This document shows, piece after piece, positions 1 through 21,156 of a stretch of 64,000 nucleotides of DNA. Each line of letters opens with the position of its first letter. Within the stretch, counting starts at the first letter, position 1. The DNA is taken from positions 186,001 through 250,000 of the forward strand of contig CAVRUR010000001.1 in the NCBI GenBank assembly GCA_963724365.1. The letters are read 5' to 3'. The position numbers and the translations under genes are program-made. The notes beneath the pieces are model-generated. The model was not told where the DNA came from, made no database searches, and worked only from the letters and a program-made list of their open reading frames with translations. The DNA is from JALORV01 sp963724365 (lineage in GTDB: Bacteria > Pseudomonadota > Gammaproteobacteria > Burkholderiales > Burkholderiaceae_F).

Positions 1-252
1 GTCGTACTCCAGCCGCTCGACCTTGGCCGGCACGCCGTCCTTGGTCCGCTTGAAGTCAATGACCCGATAGTGCTGCTTGTGGCCACCGCCCATGTGGCGT
101 GTCGTGATGCGGCCGGCATTGTTGCGGCCGGACGAACGCGTCTTCTTCTCGAGCAGGCCCGCGAATGGCTTGCCCTTGTGCAGGTTTTCGTTGACGACCT
201 TGACCAGCCCGCGCCGGCCGGCAGACGTCGGTTTGACCTTGACGAGAGCCAT
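1..252 (-). CDS. rplB: 50S ribosomal protein L2 (partial, N-terminal part)
   Basis: This is the first 84 residues of ribosomal protein L2, a primary 23S rRNA-binding protein needed for subunit association and peptidyl transfer; the rest lies beyond the left edge. The N-terminus MALVKVKPTSAGRRG and the segment HMGGGHKQHYRVIDFKR are typical of the family. The ATG shares one base with the TAA stop of rplW, showing translational coupling in the S10 operon. Its place after rplC-rplD-rplW is the standard order. Confidence 0.96.
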   Translation of the reverse strand, partial: MALVKVKPTSAGRRGLVKVVNENLHKGKPFAGLLEKKTRSSGRNNAGRITTRHMGGGHKQHYRVIDFKRTKDGVPAKVERLEYD

Positions 253-563
253 TACTTCACCTCTTGCGCGAAGTTGATTTCCTGACCCTCTTTGAGGCAG
301 ACGTACGCCTTGCGTACATTGCCGCGCTTGCCGGTGAAACGGCCGAAGCGCTTGCTCTTGCCCTTCTGGTTCAGGATGGAAACCTTGTCGACCTGCACCT
401 TGAAAAGGTGCTCGACGGCGGCCTTGACTTCGTTCTTGGTGGCGTCCTGCATCACACGGAACGCGACCTGGTCGTTCTTCTCACCAATCATCGTGCTCTT
501 CTCGGAAACGATGGGCGCGAGCAGCACGGTGTACAGACGGTCCTGACGGGTCGGCGTGCTCAT
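252..563 (-). CDS. rplW: 50S ribosomal protein L23
   Basis: L23 (103 aa) binds 23S rRNA near the peptide exit tunnel and is the docking site for trigger factor and SRP. The family signature is clear in LAPIVSEKSTMI near the N-terminus and in RKAYVCLKEGQEI near the C-terminus. I chose the ATG at 563 (MSTPTRQD) because it overlaps the rplD stop as ATGA and has AGGAG at good spacing; an in-frame GTG two codons upstream is less likely. It lies in the S10 operon between rplD and rplB. Confidence 0.96.
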   Translation of the reverse strand: MSTPTRQDRLYTVLLAPIVSEKSTMIGEKNDQVAFRVMQDATKNEVKAAVEHLFKVQVDKVSILNQKGKSKRFGRFTGKRGNVRKAYVCLKEGQEINFAQEVK

Positions 564-1180
564 CCCCACATCTCCTCGAGCTTGGCGATCGCCGGCTTGG
601 TCACGATCACCTTCTTGTAGTGGATCAGCGACAGCGGGTCCGCGTAGCGCGGCTCGACGATCAGGACGTTTTTCAGGTTGCGCGACGCGAGGTACAGGTT
701 TTCGTCGACGGTGTCCGTGATGATCAGCACCGACTCCAGGCCCATCGCCTTCAACTTCTCGGCGAGCAGCTTCGTCTTCGGTGAATCGACCGCGAGACCA
801 TCGACGACGGCGATGCGGCCGTCACGCGCCAGCTTTGACAGAATCGACGTCATGCCTGCGCGGTACATCTTCTTGTTCACCTTGTGCGAGAAATTCTCGT
901 CGGGCGAGTTCGGGAACGCGCGGCCACCACCGCGCCAAATCGGGCTCGACGTCATCCCGGCGCGAGCGCGGCCGGTCCCCTTCTGACGCCACGGCTTACG
1001 CGTGGAATGCTTGACCGTCGTCCGGTCCTTCTGCGAGCGCGTGCCCTGGCGCGCGTTGGCCTGATAGGCGACGACGATCTGGTGCACCAGCGCTTCGTTG
1101 AATTCGCGCCCGAAAAGCGTCTCCGGCGCGGACGTCGTGCCGTCGGACTGGCCCTGGGCGTTCAGTAGCTTGAGTTCCAT
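560..1180 (-). CDS. rplD: 50S ribosomal protein L4
   Basis: L4 (206 aa) is an early 23S rRNA-binding protein whose extended loop lines the exit tunnel. In E. coli it also autoregulates the S10 operon. The loop region KHSTRKPWRQKGTGRARAG (residues about 56-75) and the following SSPIWRGGGRAFPNSP are diagnostic. Length is normal. The start lies 12 nt after the rplC stop and the stop overlaps the rplW start, so the genes are co-translated. Confidence 0.97.
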   Translation of the reverse strand: MELKLLNAQGQSDGTTSAPETLFGREFNEALVHQIVVAYQANARQGTRSQKDRTTVKHSTRKPWRQKGTGRARAGMTSSPIWRGGGRAFPNSPDENFSHKVNKKMYRAGMTSILSKLARDGRIAVVDGLAVDSPKTKLLAEKLKAMGLESVLIITDTVDENLYLASRNLKNVLIVEPRYADPLSLIHYKKVIVTKPAIAKLEEMWG

Positions 1181-1192
1181 TGCGCCCTCTCC

Positions 1193-1864
1193 TTAGGCCT
1201 TGGCCGTTGCTTTGGCCTTGGCAGCCGGACGCACGATCACGTTGCCACCGGCCGCGCCGGGGACGGCGCCCTTGATGAGCAACAGCCCGCGCTCTGCATC
1301 GATGCGCGCGATCACCAGATTCTGGGTCGTGCGCTGTTCGTCGCCGAGGTGGCCAGCCATGCGCTTGCCTGGAAACACCCGGCCCGGATCCTGCCGGTTG
1401 CCGATCGAGCCCGGCGCGTTGGTCGACACGGAGTTGCCGTGCGTGGCGCGGTTCGACGAGAAGTGGTGGCGCTTGATGGCGCCCGCAAATCCCTTGCCGA
1501 TGGTGACCCCGGTGACATCGACCTTCTGGCCTACGCTGAAGGTATCGACACCGATTGCGGTGCCCGCCTTCATCTCGGCGACTTTGGCAGCGTCGAGTCG
1601 GAACTCGCGCAGAACCGAGGCTGCCTCGACGCCGGACTTGGCGTAGTGGCCCGCCTGGGGCTTGGCGACACGGGATGACTTGCGGGTGCCGTAGGCGACC
1701 TGGACCGCGGTGTAGCCGTCGGTCTCAGCCGTCTTGACCTGGCTGACGCGGTTGTTCGACACATCGAGCACTGTGACCGGAACGGATTCCCCGTCATCGG
1801 TGAAGATGCGCGTCATGCCGACTTTTCGGCCCAGCAAGCCGAGCGTCGAGCGAGCTTCGCTCAT
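1193..1864 (-). CDS. rplC: 50S ribosomal protein L3
   Basis: L3 (223 aa from the chosen start) binds 23S rRNA near the peptidyl-transferase centre. The N-terminal LGLLGRKVGMTRIF and the central HGNSVSTNAPGSIGNRQDPG are hallmarks; the Gln in the NRQDPG segment is the residue methylated by PrmB in other bacteria. The ATG at 1864 (MSEARSTLG) has GGAG about 8 nt upstream and fits homologues better than the in-frame ATG four codons earlier at 1876. It follows rpsJ after a 157-nt spacer in which I see no gene. Confidence 0.96.
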   Translation of the reverse strand: MSEARSTLGLLGRKVGMTRIFTDDGESVPVTVLDVSNNRVSQVKTAETDGYTAVQVAYGTRKSSRVAKPQAGHYAKSGVEAASVLREFRLDAAKVAEMKAGTAIGVDTFSVGQKVDVTGVTIGKGFAGAIKRHHFSSNRATHGNSVSTNAPGSIGNRQDPGRVFPGKRMAGHLGDEQRTTQNLVIARIDAERGLLLIKGAVPGAAGGNVIVRPAAKAKATAKA

Positions 1865-2033
1865 TCTTATCTCCATTCCCGGCTTCGATTGGCCAGGACC
1901 AAAATTCCGCGTTGTGCGCTGCGCCTGTGGCGGCGCGCTCCGCGTTCAAGCATCCGGGGCGAAAGTCGTTTCAACCCGTCGGGTGCGGAAAGCCTGCGAT
2001 TCTATCCGGGCCGAGCCTTCGAGGCAAGCAGCC

Positions 2034-2345
2034 TTACTGAACCTTGATCTCGACGTCCACGCCGGCCGGCAGGTCGAGCTTCATCAGCGCGTCGACCGTC
2101 TTGTCGGTCGGGTCGATGATGTCCATCAGCCGCTGGTGGGTGCGCATTTCGAACTGATCGCGCGACGTCTTGTTGACGTGCGGCGAACGCAGAATGTCGA
2201 AGCGCTGGATGCGGGTCGGCAGCGGGACCGGGCCGCGAACCACCGCACCGGTGCGCTTGGCGGTGTCAACGATCTCGAGCGCCGACTGGTCGATCAGCTT
2301 GTAGTCGAACGCCTTCAGGCGGATGCGTATACGTTGGCTTTGCAT
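2034..2345 (-). CDS. rpsJ: 30S ribosomal protein S10 / NusE
   Basis: S10 (103 aa) is a 30S head protein and, as NusE, pairs with NusB in antitermination. The sequence matches the family end to end: MQSQRIRIRLKAFDYKLID at the start and RTHQRLMDIIDPTDKTVDAL in the second half. It heads the S10 part of the cluster, 71 nt downstream of tuf. That gap contains a GC-rich hairpin, annotated separately. Confidence 0.97.
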   Translation of the reverse strand: MQSQRIRIRLKAFDYKLIDQSALEIVDTAKRTGAVVRGPVPLPTRIQRFDILRSPHVNKTSRDQFEMRTHQRLMDIIDPTDKTVDALMKLDLPAGVDVEIKVQ

Positions 2346-2369
2346 GTCTGATCCTTTTCAAAGAGCGAG

Positions 2370-2396
2370 AGGCCGGCTTCCGCCGGACGCCGGCCT
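2370..2396 (-). terminator. Hairpin between tuf and rpsJ (attenuator-like)
   Basis: An 8-bp inverted repeat AGGCCGGC / GCCGGCCT lies between the tuf stop and the rpsJ start. No T-run follows it on the minus strand, so it is more likely a pause, processing site or partial terminator than a full terminator. Confidence 0.4.
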
Positions 2397-2416
2397 GATT
2401 TTCCGTACGCGTTTTC

Positions 2417-3607
<1,191 letters not shown>

Positions 3608-3649
3608 CGCTAGGTCCTCAAAGAACGGTTGTTCGTGTTGTGACGACTC

Positions 3650-5753
<2,104 letters not shown>

Positions 5754-5814
5754 AAGGCTCACCTAGTAAACCTCGCTGCGGACGGCCCTGTGGCCAGTCC
5801 GCACAGAAAATTCG

Positions 5815-6285
5815 TTAGAAGCGGAAATGCGCGAACGCCTTGTTCGCCTCCGCCATGCGATGCACTTCCTCGCGCTTCTTCATCGCGCCGCCACGGCCCT
5901 CGGCCGCTTCGATCAGCTCGCCCGCCAGCCGCAGCGGCATCGACTTCTCGCTGCGCTTCTTGGCGGCCTCGCGCAGCCAGCGCATGGCAAGCGCCATGCG
6001 GCGCACGGGCCGAACTTCGACCGGCACCTGGTAGTTCGCGCCGCCGACTCGCCGGCTCTTGACTTCGACCATCGGCTTCACGTTCGACAGCGCCAGGGAA
6101 AACACTTCGAGCGCGTTCTTGCCTGCCTTGGTCTCGATCTGGGTCAAGGCGCCATAGACAATCCGCTCAGCCACGGCCTTCTTGCCGTCGAGCATGATCA
6201 CGTTGACGAACTTGGTGACGTCCGGGGATCCGAACTTGGGATCCGGAAGGATTTCGCGCTTCGGTACTTCACGACGACGGGGCAT
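5815..6285 (-). CDS. rpsG: 30S ribosomal protein S7
   Basis: S7 (156 aa) nucleates assembly of the 30S head and contacts the E-site tRNA; in E. coli it is the translational repressor of the str operon. The start MPRRREVPKREILPDPKFGS and the internal RVGGANYQVPVEVRPVRR are typical. Length is normal. It follows rpsL after 122 nt and precedes fusA by 61 nt. Confidence 0.97.
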   Translation of the reverse strand: MPRRREVPKREILPDPKFGSPDVTKFVNVIMLDGKKAVAERIVYGALTQIETKAGKNALEVFSLALSNVKPMVEVKSRRVGGANYQVPVEVRPVRRMALAMRWLREAAKKRSEKSMPLRLAGELIEAAEGRGGAMKKREEVHRMAEANKAFAHFRF

Positions 6286-6407
6286 TGCTCACCTCTCTGC
6301 TGGCTTCAGTCGTTGGGCGGAACACCGCTTGCTCCGCAACGGCGGCTCCATGGAAACGAGCCGCGACTTACTCGGCCACCTGCTTGTGCAGGCAACCGGG
6401 TTGAAAA

Positions 6408-6785
6408 TCAGGCGGCCTTCGGACGCTTGGCGCCGTACTTCGAGCGGGACTGCTTGCGGTCCTTTACACCCTGCGTGTCGAGCGAGCCGCGCACGATGTG
6501 GTAGCGCACGCCGGGCAGGTCCTTGACGCGACCGCCGCGAATCAAGACCACCGAGTGCTCCTGCAGGTTGTGGCCTTCACCGCCGATGTACGAGATCACC
6601 TCGTAGCCATTGACCAGGCGCACCTTGGCCACCTTGCGCAGCGCCGAGTTCGGCTTCTTTGGCGTCGTCGTGTAGACGCGCGTGCATACGCCGCGCTTCT
6701 GCGGGCTGTTCTTGAGCGCCGGGCTCTTGCTCTTGATGCGGGTCGTTTCGCGCGGCTTGCGTACGAGCTGATTGATGGTTGGCAT
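6408..6785 (-). CDS. rpsL: 30S ribosomal protein S12
   Basis: S12 (125 aa) sits in the decoding centre and governs accuracy. MPTINQLVRKPR at the N-terminus and PKKPNSALRKVAKVRL around residue 43 are diagnostic. Lys43 (KKPNS) and Lys88 (GGRVKDLPG), the main sites of streptomycin-resistance mutations, are wild type. It is the first gene of the str cluster, separated from rpoC by an intrinsic terminator and a promoter-bearing spacer. Confidence 0.97.
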   Translation of the reverse strand: MPTINQLVRKPRETTRIKSKSPALKNSPQKRGVCTRVYTTTPKKPNSALRKVAKVRLVNGYEVISYIGGEGHNLQEHSVVLIRGGRVKDLPGVRYHIVRGSLDTQGVKDRKQSRSKYGAKRPKAA

Positions 6786-7130
6786 GCGACGTCCGTTATC
6801 GAAAATCCAATGGGCACGCCGCCCAAGGCGACATGCGGAAACTCGGTGCGACTAAATCAGTGCGGCCTTTCAGTGCAACTTTTCAGTGCAACTAAAAGGA
6901 CCACCAGGGACAGCACTGCTTCGGCGGCGCGTTCGGGAACCCCTGCGCCTTGGACTCGACCCTTACGCTGACAGGCCGAGGGGTTTCCGATAACTCGGAA
7001 ACCGCGAACGCCAAGCGCAGGACGGACAAAGAACGCAACGCCCGGGCGGGCGCCGAAAAGCTCGCCATTATCGCTAGCCTGGCCATACGGTGTCAAGGTG
7101 ACTGCCGAGCCGCCGACAGCGAAGCCTCAG
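6786..7130 (-). promoter_or_regulatory. str-operon promoter/leader region upstream of rpsL
   Basis: This gene-free stretch precedes rpsL. On the minus strand TTGCAC (6878-6873), 16 nt, then TTTAGT (6856-6851) is a plausible sigma70 promoter. A second TTGCAC lies 13 nt upstream (6891-6886), within a short direct repeat of the form CAGTGCAAC(T). I see no credible coding sequence in the spacer. Confidence 0.4.
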
Positions 7131-7156
7131 AAAAAACGGCCCGCACAGGCGGGCCG
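7131..7156 (-). terminator. Intrinsic terminator of the rpoBC operon
   Basis: On the minus strand an 8-bp GC-rich stem with a 4-nt loop is followed by six T residues, about 22 nt after the rpoC stop. This is a classic rho-independent terminator separating rpoBC from the str operon. Confidence 0.85.
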
Positions 7157-7178
7157 CTGGTCAAGCGCCGCCTCGCGG

Positions 7179-11405
<4,227 letters not shown>

Positions 11406-11437
11406 GCGTACCTCTCAGTATTTGCGTCAATGAGCGG

Positions 11438-15538
<4,101 letters not shown>

Positions 15539-15711
15539 GGACACTCCGTTCGACGCGGGAGAGAGAAAAAATGCGGCCTGACCGGGCGTTTGCAGGGACG
15601 ACAAACGCCACCGCGGGCACAGCAGAGGCTGTCGCCCGGGCGGCGTAGGGGAATCCTGCGCGTCCGCTCATTCAGGGGAAGACTTTGATCTGAAGCCGAT
15701 GGCTGCAGGTC

Positions 15712-15763
15712 AAAGGCCTCCCGGCCTTTCGGTTCAGAACACCGGCGAAGCTGCCTTCGCCGG
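15712..15763 (-). promoter_or_regulatory. Tandem hairpins in the rplL-rpoB spacer (attenuator/processing site)
   Basis: Two perfect hairpins lie in the spacer: a 9-bp stem CCGGCGAAG/CTTCGCCGG with a 4-nt loop (15742-15763) and a 7-bp stem AAAGGCC/GGCCTTT with a 4-nt loop (15712-15729). Neither is followed by a T-run. In E. coli this position holds the partial terminator and RNase III site that sets rpoBC expression below rplL; a similar role is inferred here. Confidence 0.55.
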
Positions 15764-15776
15764 CATCCCTGGCCGT

Positions 15777-16157
15777 TTACTTCACGTCGACCTTGGCGCC
15801 GGCGTCTTCCAGCTTCTTCTTGGCGGCCTCGGCATCGGCCTTGTTCACGCCTTCCTTTACGGGCTTCGGTGCGCCGTCGACCAGGTCCTTGGCTTCCTTC
15901 AGACCCAGGCCCGTCAGCTCACGCACGGCCTTGATGACGTTGACCTTGTTGGCGCCGATTTCCGCCAGGATGACGTTGAACTCGGTCTGCTCTTCAGCGG
16001 CCGGCGCAGCAGCGCCCGCCGCCGGTGCGGCCACGGCCACCGCGGCAGCAGCGGCCGAGACGCCGAACTTCTCTTCCATCAGCTTGATCAGTTCGCTGAT
16101 CTCGAGCACCGACTTTGCGGCGATCGCGTCGAGGATTTCTTGATTCGAAAGTGCCAT
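15777..16157 (-). CDS. rplL: 50S ribosomal protein L7/L12
   Basis: L7/L12 (126 aa) forms the flexible stalk that recruits translation GTPases. The N-terminal dimerisation domain (EILDAIAAKSVLEISELIKL), an Ala-rich hinge (residues about 35-55) and the C-terminal domain (KVNVIKAVRELTGLGLKEAK) are all present. It follows rplJ by 48 nt; the L10-(L12) complex forms the stalk base. Confidence 0.97.
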   Translation of the reverse strand: MALSNQEILDAIAAKSVLEISELIKLMEEKFGVSAAAAAVAVAAPAAGAAAPAAEEQTEFNVILAEIGANKVNVIKAVRELTGLGLKEAKDLVDGAPKPVKEGVNKADAEAAKKKLEDAGAKVDVK

Positions 16158-16205
16158 TTGATTGACTCCTGTGCGTTGATTCAGTTCCGGAATTTGGGAT
16201 GGGGA

Positions 16206-16736
16206 TCAGGCCGCCGTTGCTTCCTTGGCATCGCGGACTGCGGCGAGCGTGCGGACGAGGCGCGACGGCACTTCGTTCAGCGTGCGAACGAACTGCGCGA
16301 TCGGTGCCTGCATCGTCGCCATCAGCTTCGCCAGGAGTTCCTCGCGGCTCGGCATCGTCGCCAGCGCCTTGACGCCCTTTTCGTCCATGACGAAATTGGC
16401 CATCGCGCCGGCTTTGACGACAAGCTTGTCGTTGTCCTTGGCAAAGCTGGAGAGCACTTTGGCCGCCGCGACCGGGTCAGCGGAAAATCCATACACCAGC
16501 GGTCCGACCAACTTGTCGGACAGTCCGGCGAACGGCGTTCCACTGACGGCACGACGTGCCAGCGTGTTCTTCAGCACGCGCAGTTGGACACCCTGGCCGC
16601 GCGCTTGCTTGCGCAGCTTGGTGGCCGATTCCACATCCAGACCACGGTACTCGGCGACGATGATCGTCTGGGCCGATGCCACTAGGGCACTGACCTCTTC
16701 GACCTTGGCCGCTTTCTCCTGCCGATTGAGACCCAC
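16206..16736 (-). CDS. rplJ: 50S ribosomal protein L10
   Basis: L10 (176 aa) anchors L7/L12 dimers to the ribosome and represses its own operon through the leader mRNA. I take the GTG at 16736 (encoding the start of VGLNRQEKAAKVEEV) because it matches family N-termini and has GGAG 8 nt upstream; a longer in-frame opening to 16805 has no homology-like content. AQTIIVAEYRGLDV and the C-terminal helices that bind L12 are present. It is separated from rplA by a leader of about 370 nt. Confidence 0.95.
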   Translation of the reverse strand: MGLNRQEKAAKVEEVSALVASAQTIIVAEYRGLDVESATKLRKQARGQGVQLRVLKNTLARRAVSGTPFAGLSDKLVGPLVYGFSADPVAAAKVLSSFAKDNDKLVVKAGAMANFVMDEKGVKALATMPSREELLAKLMATMQAPIAQFVRTLNEVPSRLVRTLAAVRDAKEATAA

Positions 16737-17105
16737 GGTACTGGCTCCACTCAAAATGTGCTTCGCATTCGTGCTTGCGCACTGGCTAGGCACCGGTTGC
16801 ACCACCCGGCGTCCGAAGCGACATCTCGAGTGCTGAACAACGCACTTTCCATGTCTTCCTCGGGGCCGTCTGCGCTGGATTCCTGCTGCCGACCTGTCAT
16901 CGCCGAGCGTTTCGATGCGAGACAGAGCAGACGGTGATTAAGGAGAAGACCCAGGGGCGCATTCGTTGCACGCTCGCGCCATCGGTGTCGTTCTCGTCCA
17001 GCGGTCTTTGACAGCAGCGCGCCCGTATCGATGTTCCGACGCAGCGCGCAGCCCAAAGTCCCTTGTGACCCGGTCGCAGCCGGGTCGAATCCTTTGCCTC
17101 TCGAA
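16737..17105 (-). promoter_or_regulatory. rplJ leader (probable L10 autoregulatory mRNA leader)
   Basis: This 369-nt gene-free stretch between rplA and rplJ matches in position and size the long leader that binds the L10-L12 complex in other proteobacteria. A 7-bp hairpin GACCCGG/CCGGGTC with a 6-nt loop (17067-17086) lies just after rplA. No convincing ORF is seen. The regulatory role is inferred from context; I did not fold the whole leader. Confidence 0.55.
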
Positions 17106-17798
17106 CTAGCCGTTCAGTGATGCCGCATCGACGCGCACGCCGATGCCCATCGTCGAGGAGACCGAAATCTTGCGCAGATAAATGCCCTTGCTCGAGGCCG
17201 GCTTGACCTTGTTCAGCGCCTCGACCAGGGCCGACAGGTTGGTCTTGAGTCGATCGACTTCGAACGAGGCCCGACCGATCGTCGTATGCACGATGCCCGC
17301 CTTGTCGGCGCGAAACTGCACCTGGCCTGCCTTGGCGTTCTTCACCGCCTGCACGACGTCCGGCGTCACCGTGCCGACCTTGGGGTTCGGCATCAGGCCG
17401 CGCGGCCCAAGGATCTGGCCCAACTGTCCGACAACGCGCATCGCATCCGGAGAAGCGATCACGACATCGAAGTCCATGAATCCTTCCTTGACCTTCGCCG
17501 CCAGGTCTTCGAAGCCGACGATGTCGGCGCCCGCCGCCTTGGCCTCGTCCGCCTTCGCACCCTGCGCGAAGACGGCGACGCGCTTGGTCTTGCCGCTACC
17601 CGCAGGCAGCACGACCGAACCACGGACCGTCTGATCCGATTTTTTCGCGTCGATGCCCAGCACGACCGCGACATCGACCGACTCGTCGAATTTGGCGGTG
17701 GCGCATTCCTTCACGAGTGCAAGCGCATCCGCAATCGCATAGTGCTTCTGCGGATCGACCTTGGCGTGGATCGTCTTGGATCGTTTCGAAACCGTCAT
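17106..17798 (-). CDS. rplA: 50S ribosomal protein L1
   Basis: L1 (230 aa) forms the mobile L1 stalk at the E site and represses the rplKA mRNA. The segment GPRGLMPNPKVGTVTPDV (about residues 128-145) is the family signature, and the N-terminal VSKRSKTIHAKVDPQKHY is typical. Its ATG directly abuts the rplK TAA stop, so the two are translationally coupled. Confidence 0.97.
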   Translation of the reverse strand: MTVSKRSKTIHAKVDPQKHYAIADALALVKECATAKFDESVDVAVVLGIDAKKSDQTVRGSVVLPAGSGKTKRVAVFAQGAKADEAKAAGADIVGFEDLAAKVKEGFMDFDVVIASPDAMRVVGQLGQILGPRGLMPNPKVGTVTPDVVQAVKNAKAGQVQFRADKAGIVHTTIGRASFEVDRLKTNLSALVEALNKVKPASSKGIYLRKISVSSTMGIGVRVDAASLNG

Positions 17799-18230
17799 TT
17801 ACAGGCCCTCCACCGTGATGCCCATCGAACGGGCGCTGCCGGCGATCGTGCGTACAGCGGCATCCAGTCCGGCGGCCGTGAGGTCGGGCATCTTTGCCTT
17901 GGCGATGTCCTCGGCCTGGGCACGGGTGATCTTGCCGACCTTGTCGGTGTGCGGCTTGGGCGAACCCTTATCAATCTTCGCGGCCTTCTTGATCAGCACC
18001 GTCGCCGGTGGCGTCTTCATGACGAAGGTGAAGCTCTTGTCCGCGTAGGCCGTGATCACCACCGGAATCGGCAGGCCCGGTTCCACGCCCTGTGTCTGGG
18101 CGTTGAAGGACTTGCAGAATTCCATGATGTTCAGGCCGCGCTGACCGAGCGCGGGGCCGATCGGGGGCGACGGATTCGCCTTTCCTGCCGGCACTTGCAG
18201 CTTGATAAAGCCGACGATCTTCTTTGCCAT
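17799..18230 (-). CDS. rplK: 50S ribosomal protein L11
   Basis: L11 (143 aa) forms the GTPase-associated centre with 23S rRNA and is needed for RelA activation. FIKLQVPAGKANPSPPIGPA and GQRGLNIMEFCKSFNAQT are diagnostic, including the thiostrepton-contact prolines. It lies 124 nt after nusG, with a strong hairpin in that gap. Confidence 0.97.
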   Translation of the reverse strand: MAKKIVGFIKLQVPAGKANPSPPIGPALGQRGLNIMEFCKSFNAQTQGVEPGLPIPVVITAYADKSFTFVMKTPPATVLIKKAAKIDKGSPKPHTDKVGKITRAQAEDIAKAKMPDLTAAGLDAAVRTIAGSARSMGITVEGL

Positions 18231-18307
18231 GATGGCTCCTGTGGGTTCAAGCGCCGTGCGTTTCTGCGCACAGCTCCCCTGCTAATTCGGCTCGTTGCTT
18301 CTGATCC

Positions 18308-18342
18308 AGTGGTTGGCGCCGAGCCGCCTCAAGCCAACCACT
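18308..18342 (-). promoter_or_regulatory. Hairpin between nusG and rplK
   Basis: A perfect 10-bp inverted repeat AGTGGTTGGC/GCCAACCACT with a 15-nt loop, itself holding a small GAG/CTC stem, begins 12 nt after the nusG stop. There is no T-run, so it may be a partial terminator or RNA 3'-end stabiliser ahead of rplK. Confidence 0.45.
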
Positions 18343-18354
18343 CAATGCTCTTCG

Positions 18355-18915
18355 TTAAACCTTCTCGACCTGCCCGAACTCGAGTTCGACCGGAGTCGAA
18401 CGGCCGAAAATCGTCACCGACACACGAAGGCGACTCTTTTCGTAGTTCACTTCCTCGACGTTGCCGTTGAAGTCGGTGAACGGACCATCCTTCACGCGCA
18501 CCATCTCGCCCACTTCGAACAGCGTTTTCGGGCGCGGCTTTTCGGCACCTTCCTGCATACGCAGCAGAATCTCGTCAACTTCCCGCTGCGGCAGCGGCGA
18601 CGGGCGGTTGGCGGTGCCACCGAGAAAACCGGTCACCTTAGGCGTGCTCTTGACCAGATGCCATGCCTCGTCGGTCATGTCCATCTCGACCAGGACGTAG
18701 CCGGAGTACATGCGGCGCTCGGTGATCGACTTCTTGCCGCCTTTGACCTCGACGACTTCCTCGACCGGCACCAGGATCTGTCCGAACTGCGACTGCAGCC
18801 CGGCGCGATTGATTCGCTCCTGCAGCGTGCGTGCGACGCTCTTTTCCATGCCCGAATAGGCATGGACCACGTACCAGCGCTTGGTGCTCGAACCCGTTGC
18901 AGCTTCAGTCGTCAT
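18355..18915 (-). CDS. nusG: Transcription termination/antitermination factor NusG
   Basis: NusG (186 aa) couples RNA polymerase to ribosomes, Rho or antitermination complexes. The NGN domain (KRWYVVHAYSGMEKSVARTL through PSPLPQREVDEIL) is followed by the C-terminal KOW domain (FEVGEMVRVKDGPFTDFNG, about residues 128-185). It starts 7 nt after the secE stop, the usual secE-nusG operon. Confidence 0.97.
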   Translation of the reverse strand: MTTEAATGSSTKRWYVVHAYSGMEKSVARTLQERINRAGLQSQFGQILVPVEEVVEVKGGKKSITERRMYSGYVLVEMDMTDEAWHLVKSTPKVTGFLGGTANRPSPLPQREVDEILLRMQEGAEKPRPKTLFEVGEMVRVKDGPFTDFNGNVEEVNYEKSRLRVSVTIFGRSTPVELEFGQVEKV

Positions 18916-18922
18916 GTTTGCC

Positions 18923-19303
18923 TCAGCGCCAACTCAACAGCAGGTCGTACAGGAACCACTCCAGGCTCTTGTCGACGACGAACAGGAAGAGCGCCATCAG
19001 TACGACGAAGCCGAAAACGATGCCGGTTGTGCTGATCGTTTCCTTGCGCGACGGCCAGACCACGCGCTTCGTCTCCTGATACGACTCGCGGGCATAGGCA
19101 AGAAAGCGCTTGCCTGGCTCGGAAAACCAGGCGAGCGCGATTCCGGCCGCCAGTCCGCCTATCAGCGCGCCGACGCGAACGAGGGTCGGCTGCTCCGTCA
19201 GGAATGTGAACCCGAGGACGCCTGCGGCGGCCGCGATCACCGCCACCGCCACGATGGCGAAGTCGGTCTTGCTGGCTACGGTCTCGACGTTTTGCGTCGT
19301 CAT
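18923..19303 (-). CDS. secE: Preprotein translocase subunit SecE
   Basis: SecE (126 aa) clamps SecY in the inner-membrane translocon. Three hydrophobic segments are visible (about residues 15-35, 42-60 and 92-115), as in the long proteobacterial form, with the conserved cytoplasmic RESYQETKRVVWPSRKET before the last one. I choose the ATG at 19303 (MTTQNVETV) over the in-frame ATG at 19324. It lies between tRNA-Trp and nusG. Confidence 0.95.
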   Translation of the reverse strand: MTTQNVETVASKTDFAIVAVAVIAAAAGVLGFTFLTEQPTLVRVGALIGGLAAGIALAWFSEPGKRFLAYARESYQETKRVVWPSRKETISTTGIVFGFVVLMALFLFVVDKSLEWFLYDLLLSWR

Positions 19304-19349
19304 CTGCAGTGATCTCTTCAGCACCCGCCACTGGCGGGGTCACTCGATT

Positions 19350-19425
19350 TGGCAGGGGCAGAGGGAATCGAACCCCCAACCTTCGGTTTTGGAGACCGAC
19401 GCTCTGCCAGTTGAGCTATACCCCT
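19350..19425 (-). tRNA. tRNA-Trp (CCA)
   Basis: The minus strand gives a complete 76-nt cloverleaf starting AGGGGTATAGCTC, with anticodon CCA in the loop CTCCAAA, T-arm GGTTCGATTCC and encoded 3' CCA. It lies between tuf and secE, the usual betaproteobacterial place. Confidence 0.97.
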
Positions 19426-19474
19426 ACCGGAACTGGCCGGCGCGGCCGCGTGGCCGCACCGCGATCTCGCTTTC

Positions 19475-20665
<1,191 letters not shown>

Positions 20666-20750
20666 CGCAGACTCCTGACCGCCCGTTCTTCGTACTTTCC
20701 CGATTTCTCTCGATCGCTTCCGATCGACGCCGACTGCATTGCCTTCGATC

Positions 20751-20825
<75 letters not shown>

Positions 20826-20899
20826 CTCGCGTCGTTCGCGCATGCGCTTAACGCCGCGTTGCTTGCTCTTGAACTCGCGTCTTCTCCCTGGAAATCTTC

Positions 20900-20973
20900 T
20901 GGAGCGGGTGAAGGGAATCGAACCCTCGTCGTAAGCTTGGAAGGCTTCTGCTCTACCATTGAGCTACACCCGC
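20900..20973 (-). tRNA. tRNA-Gly (TCC)
   Basis: A 74-nt minus-strand cloverleaf starts GCGGGTGTAGCTC, with anticodon TCC (CTTCCAAG), T-arm GGGTTCGATTCCC and encoded CCA. It is the second tRNA of the array. Confidence 0.97.
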
Positions 20974-21056
20974 TCAACGAACTCCTGATATCAAAAGCCG
21001 CATCAGCTTGCTGCGGGTGTTTCGCTACCTGCACGCCGGATTCGCCCGGAGAATGC

Positions 21057-21142
21057 TGGTGGAGGAGGTTGGATTCGAACCAACGTAGGCGTAAGCCAAC
21101 AGATTTACAGTCTGCCCCCTTTAACCACTCGGGCACCCCTCC
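21057..21142 (-). tRNA. tRNA-Tyr (GTA)
   Basis: An 86-nt minus-strand class II tRNA starts GGAGGGGTGCCCGAG, with anticodon GTA (CTGTAAATC), a long variable arm, T-arm GGTTCGAATCC and encoded CCA. It is the first gene of the tRNA-tuf operon. Confidence 0.97.
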
Positions 21143-21156
21143 GCGGCGAACCGCAA

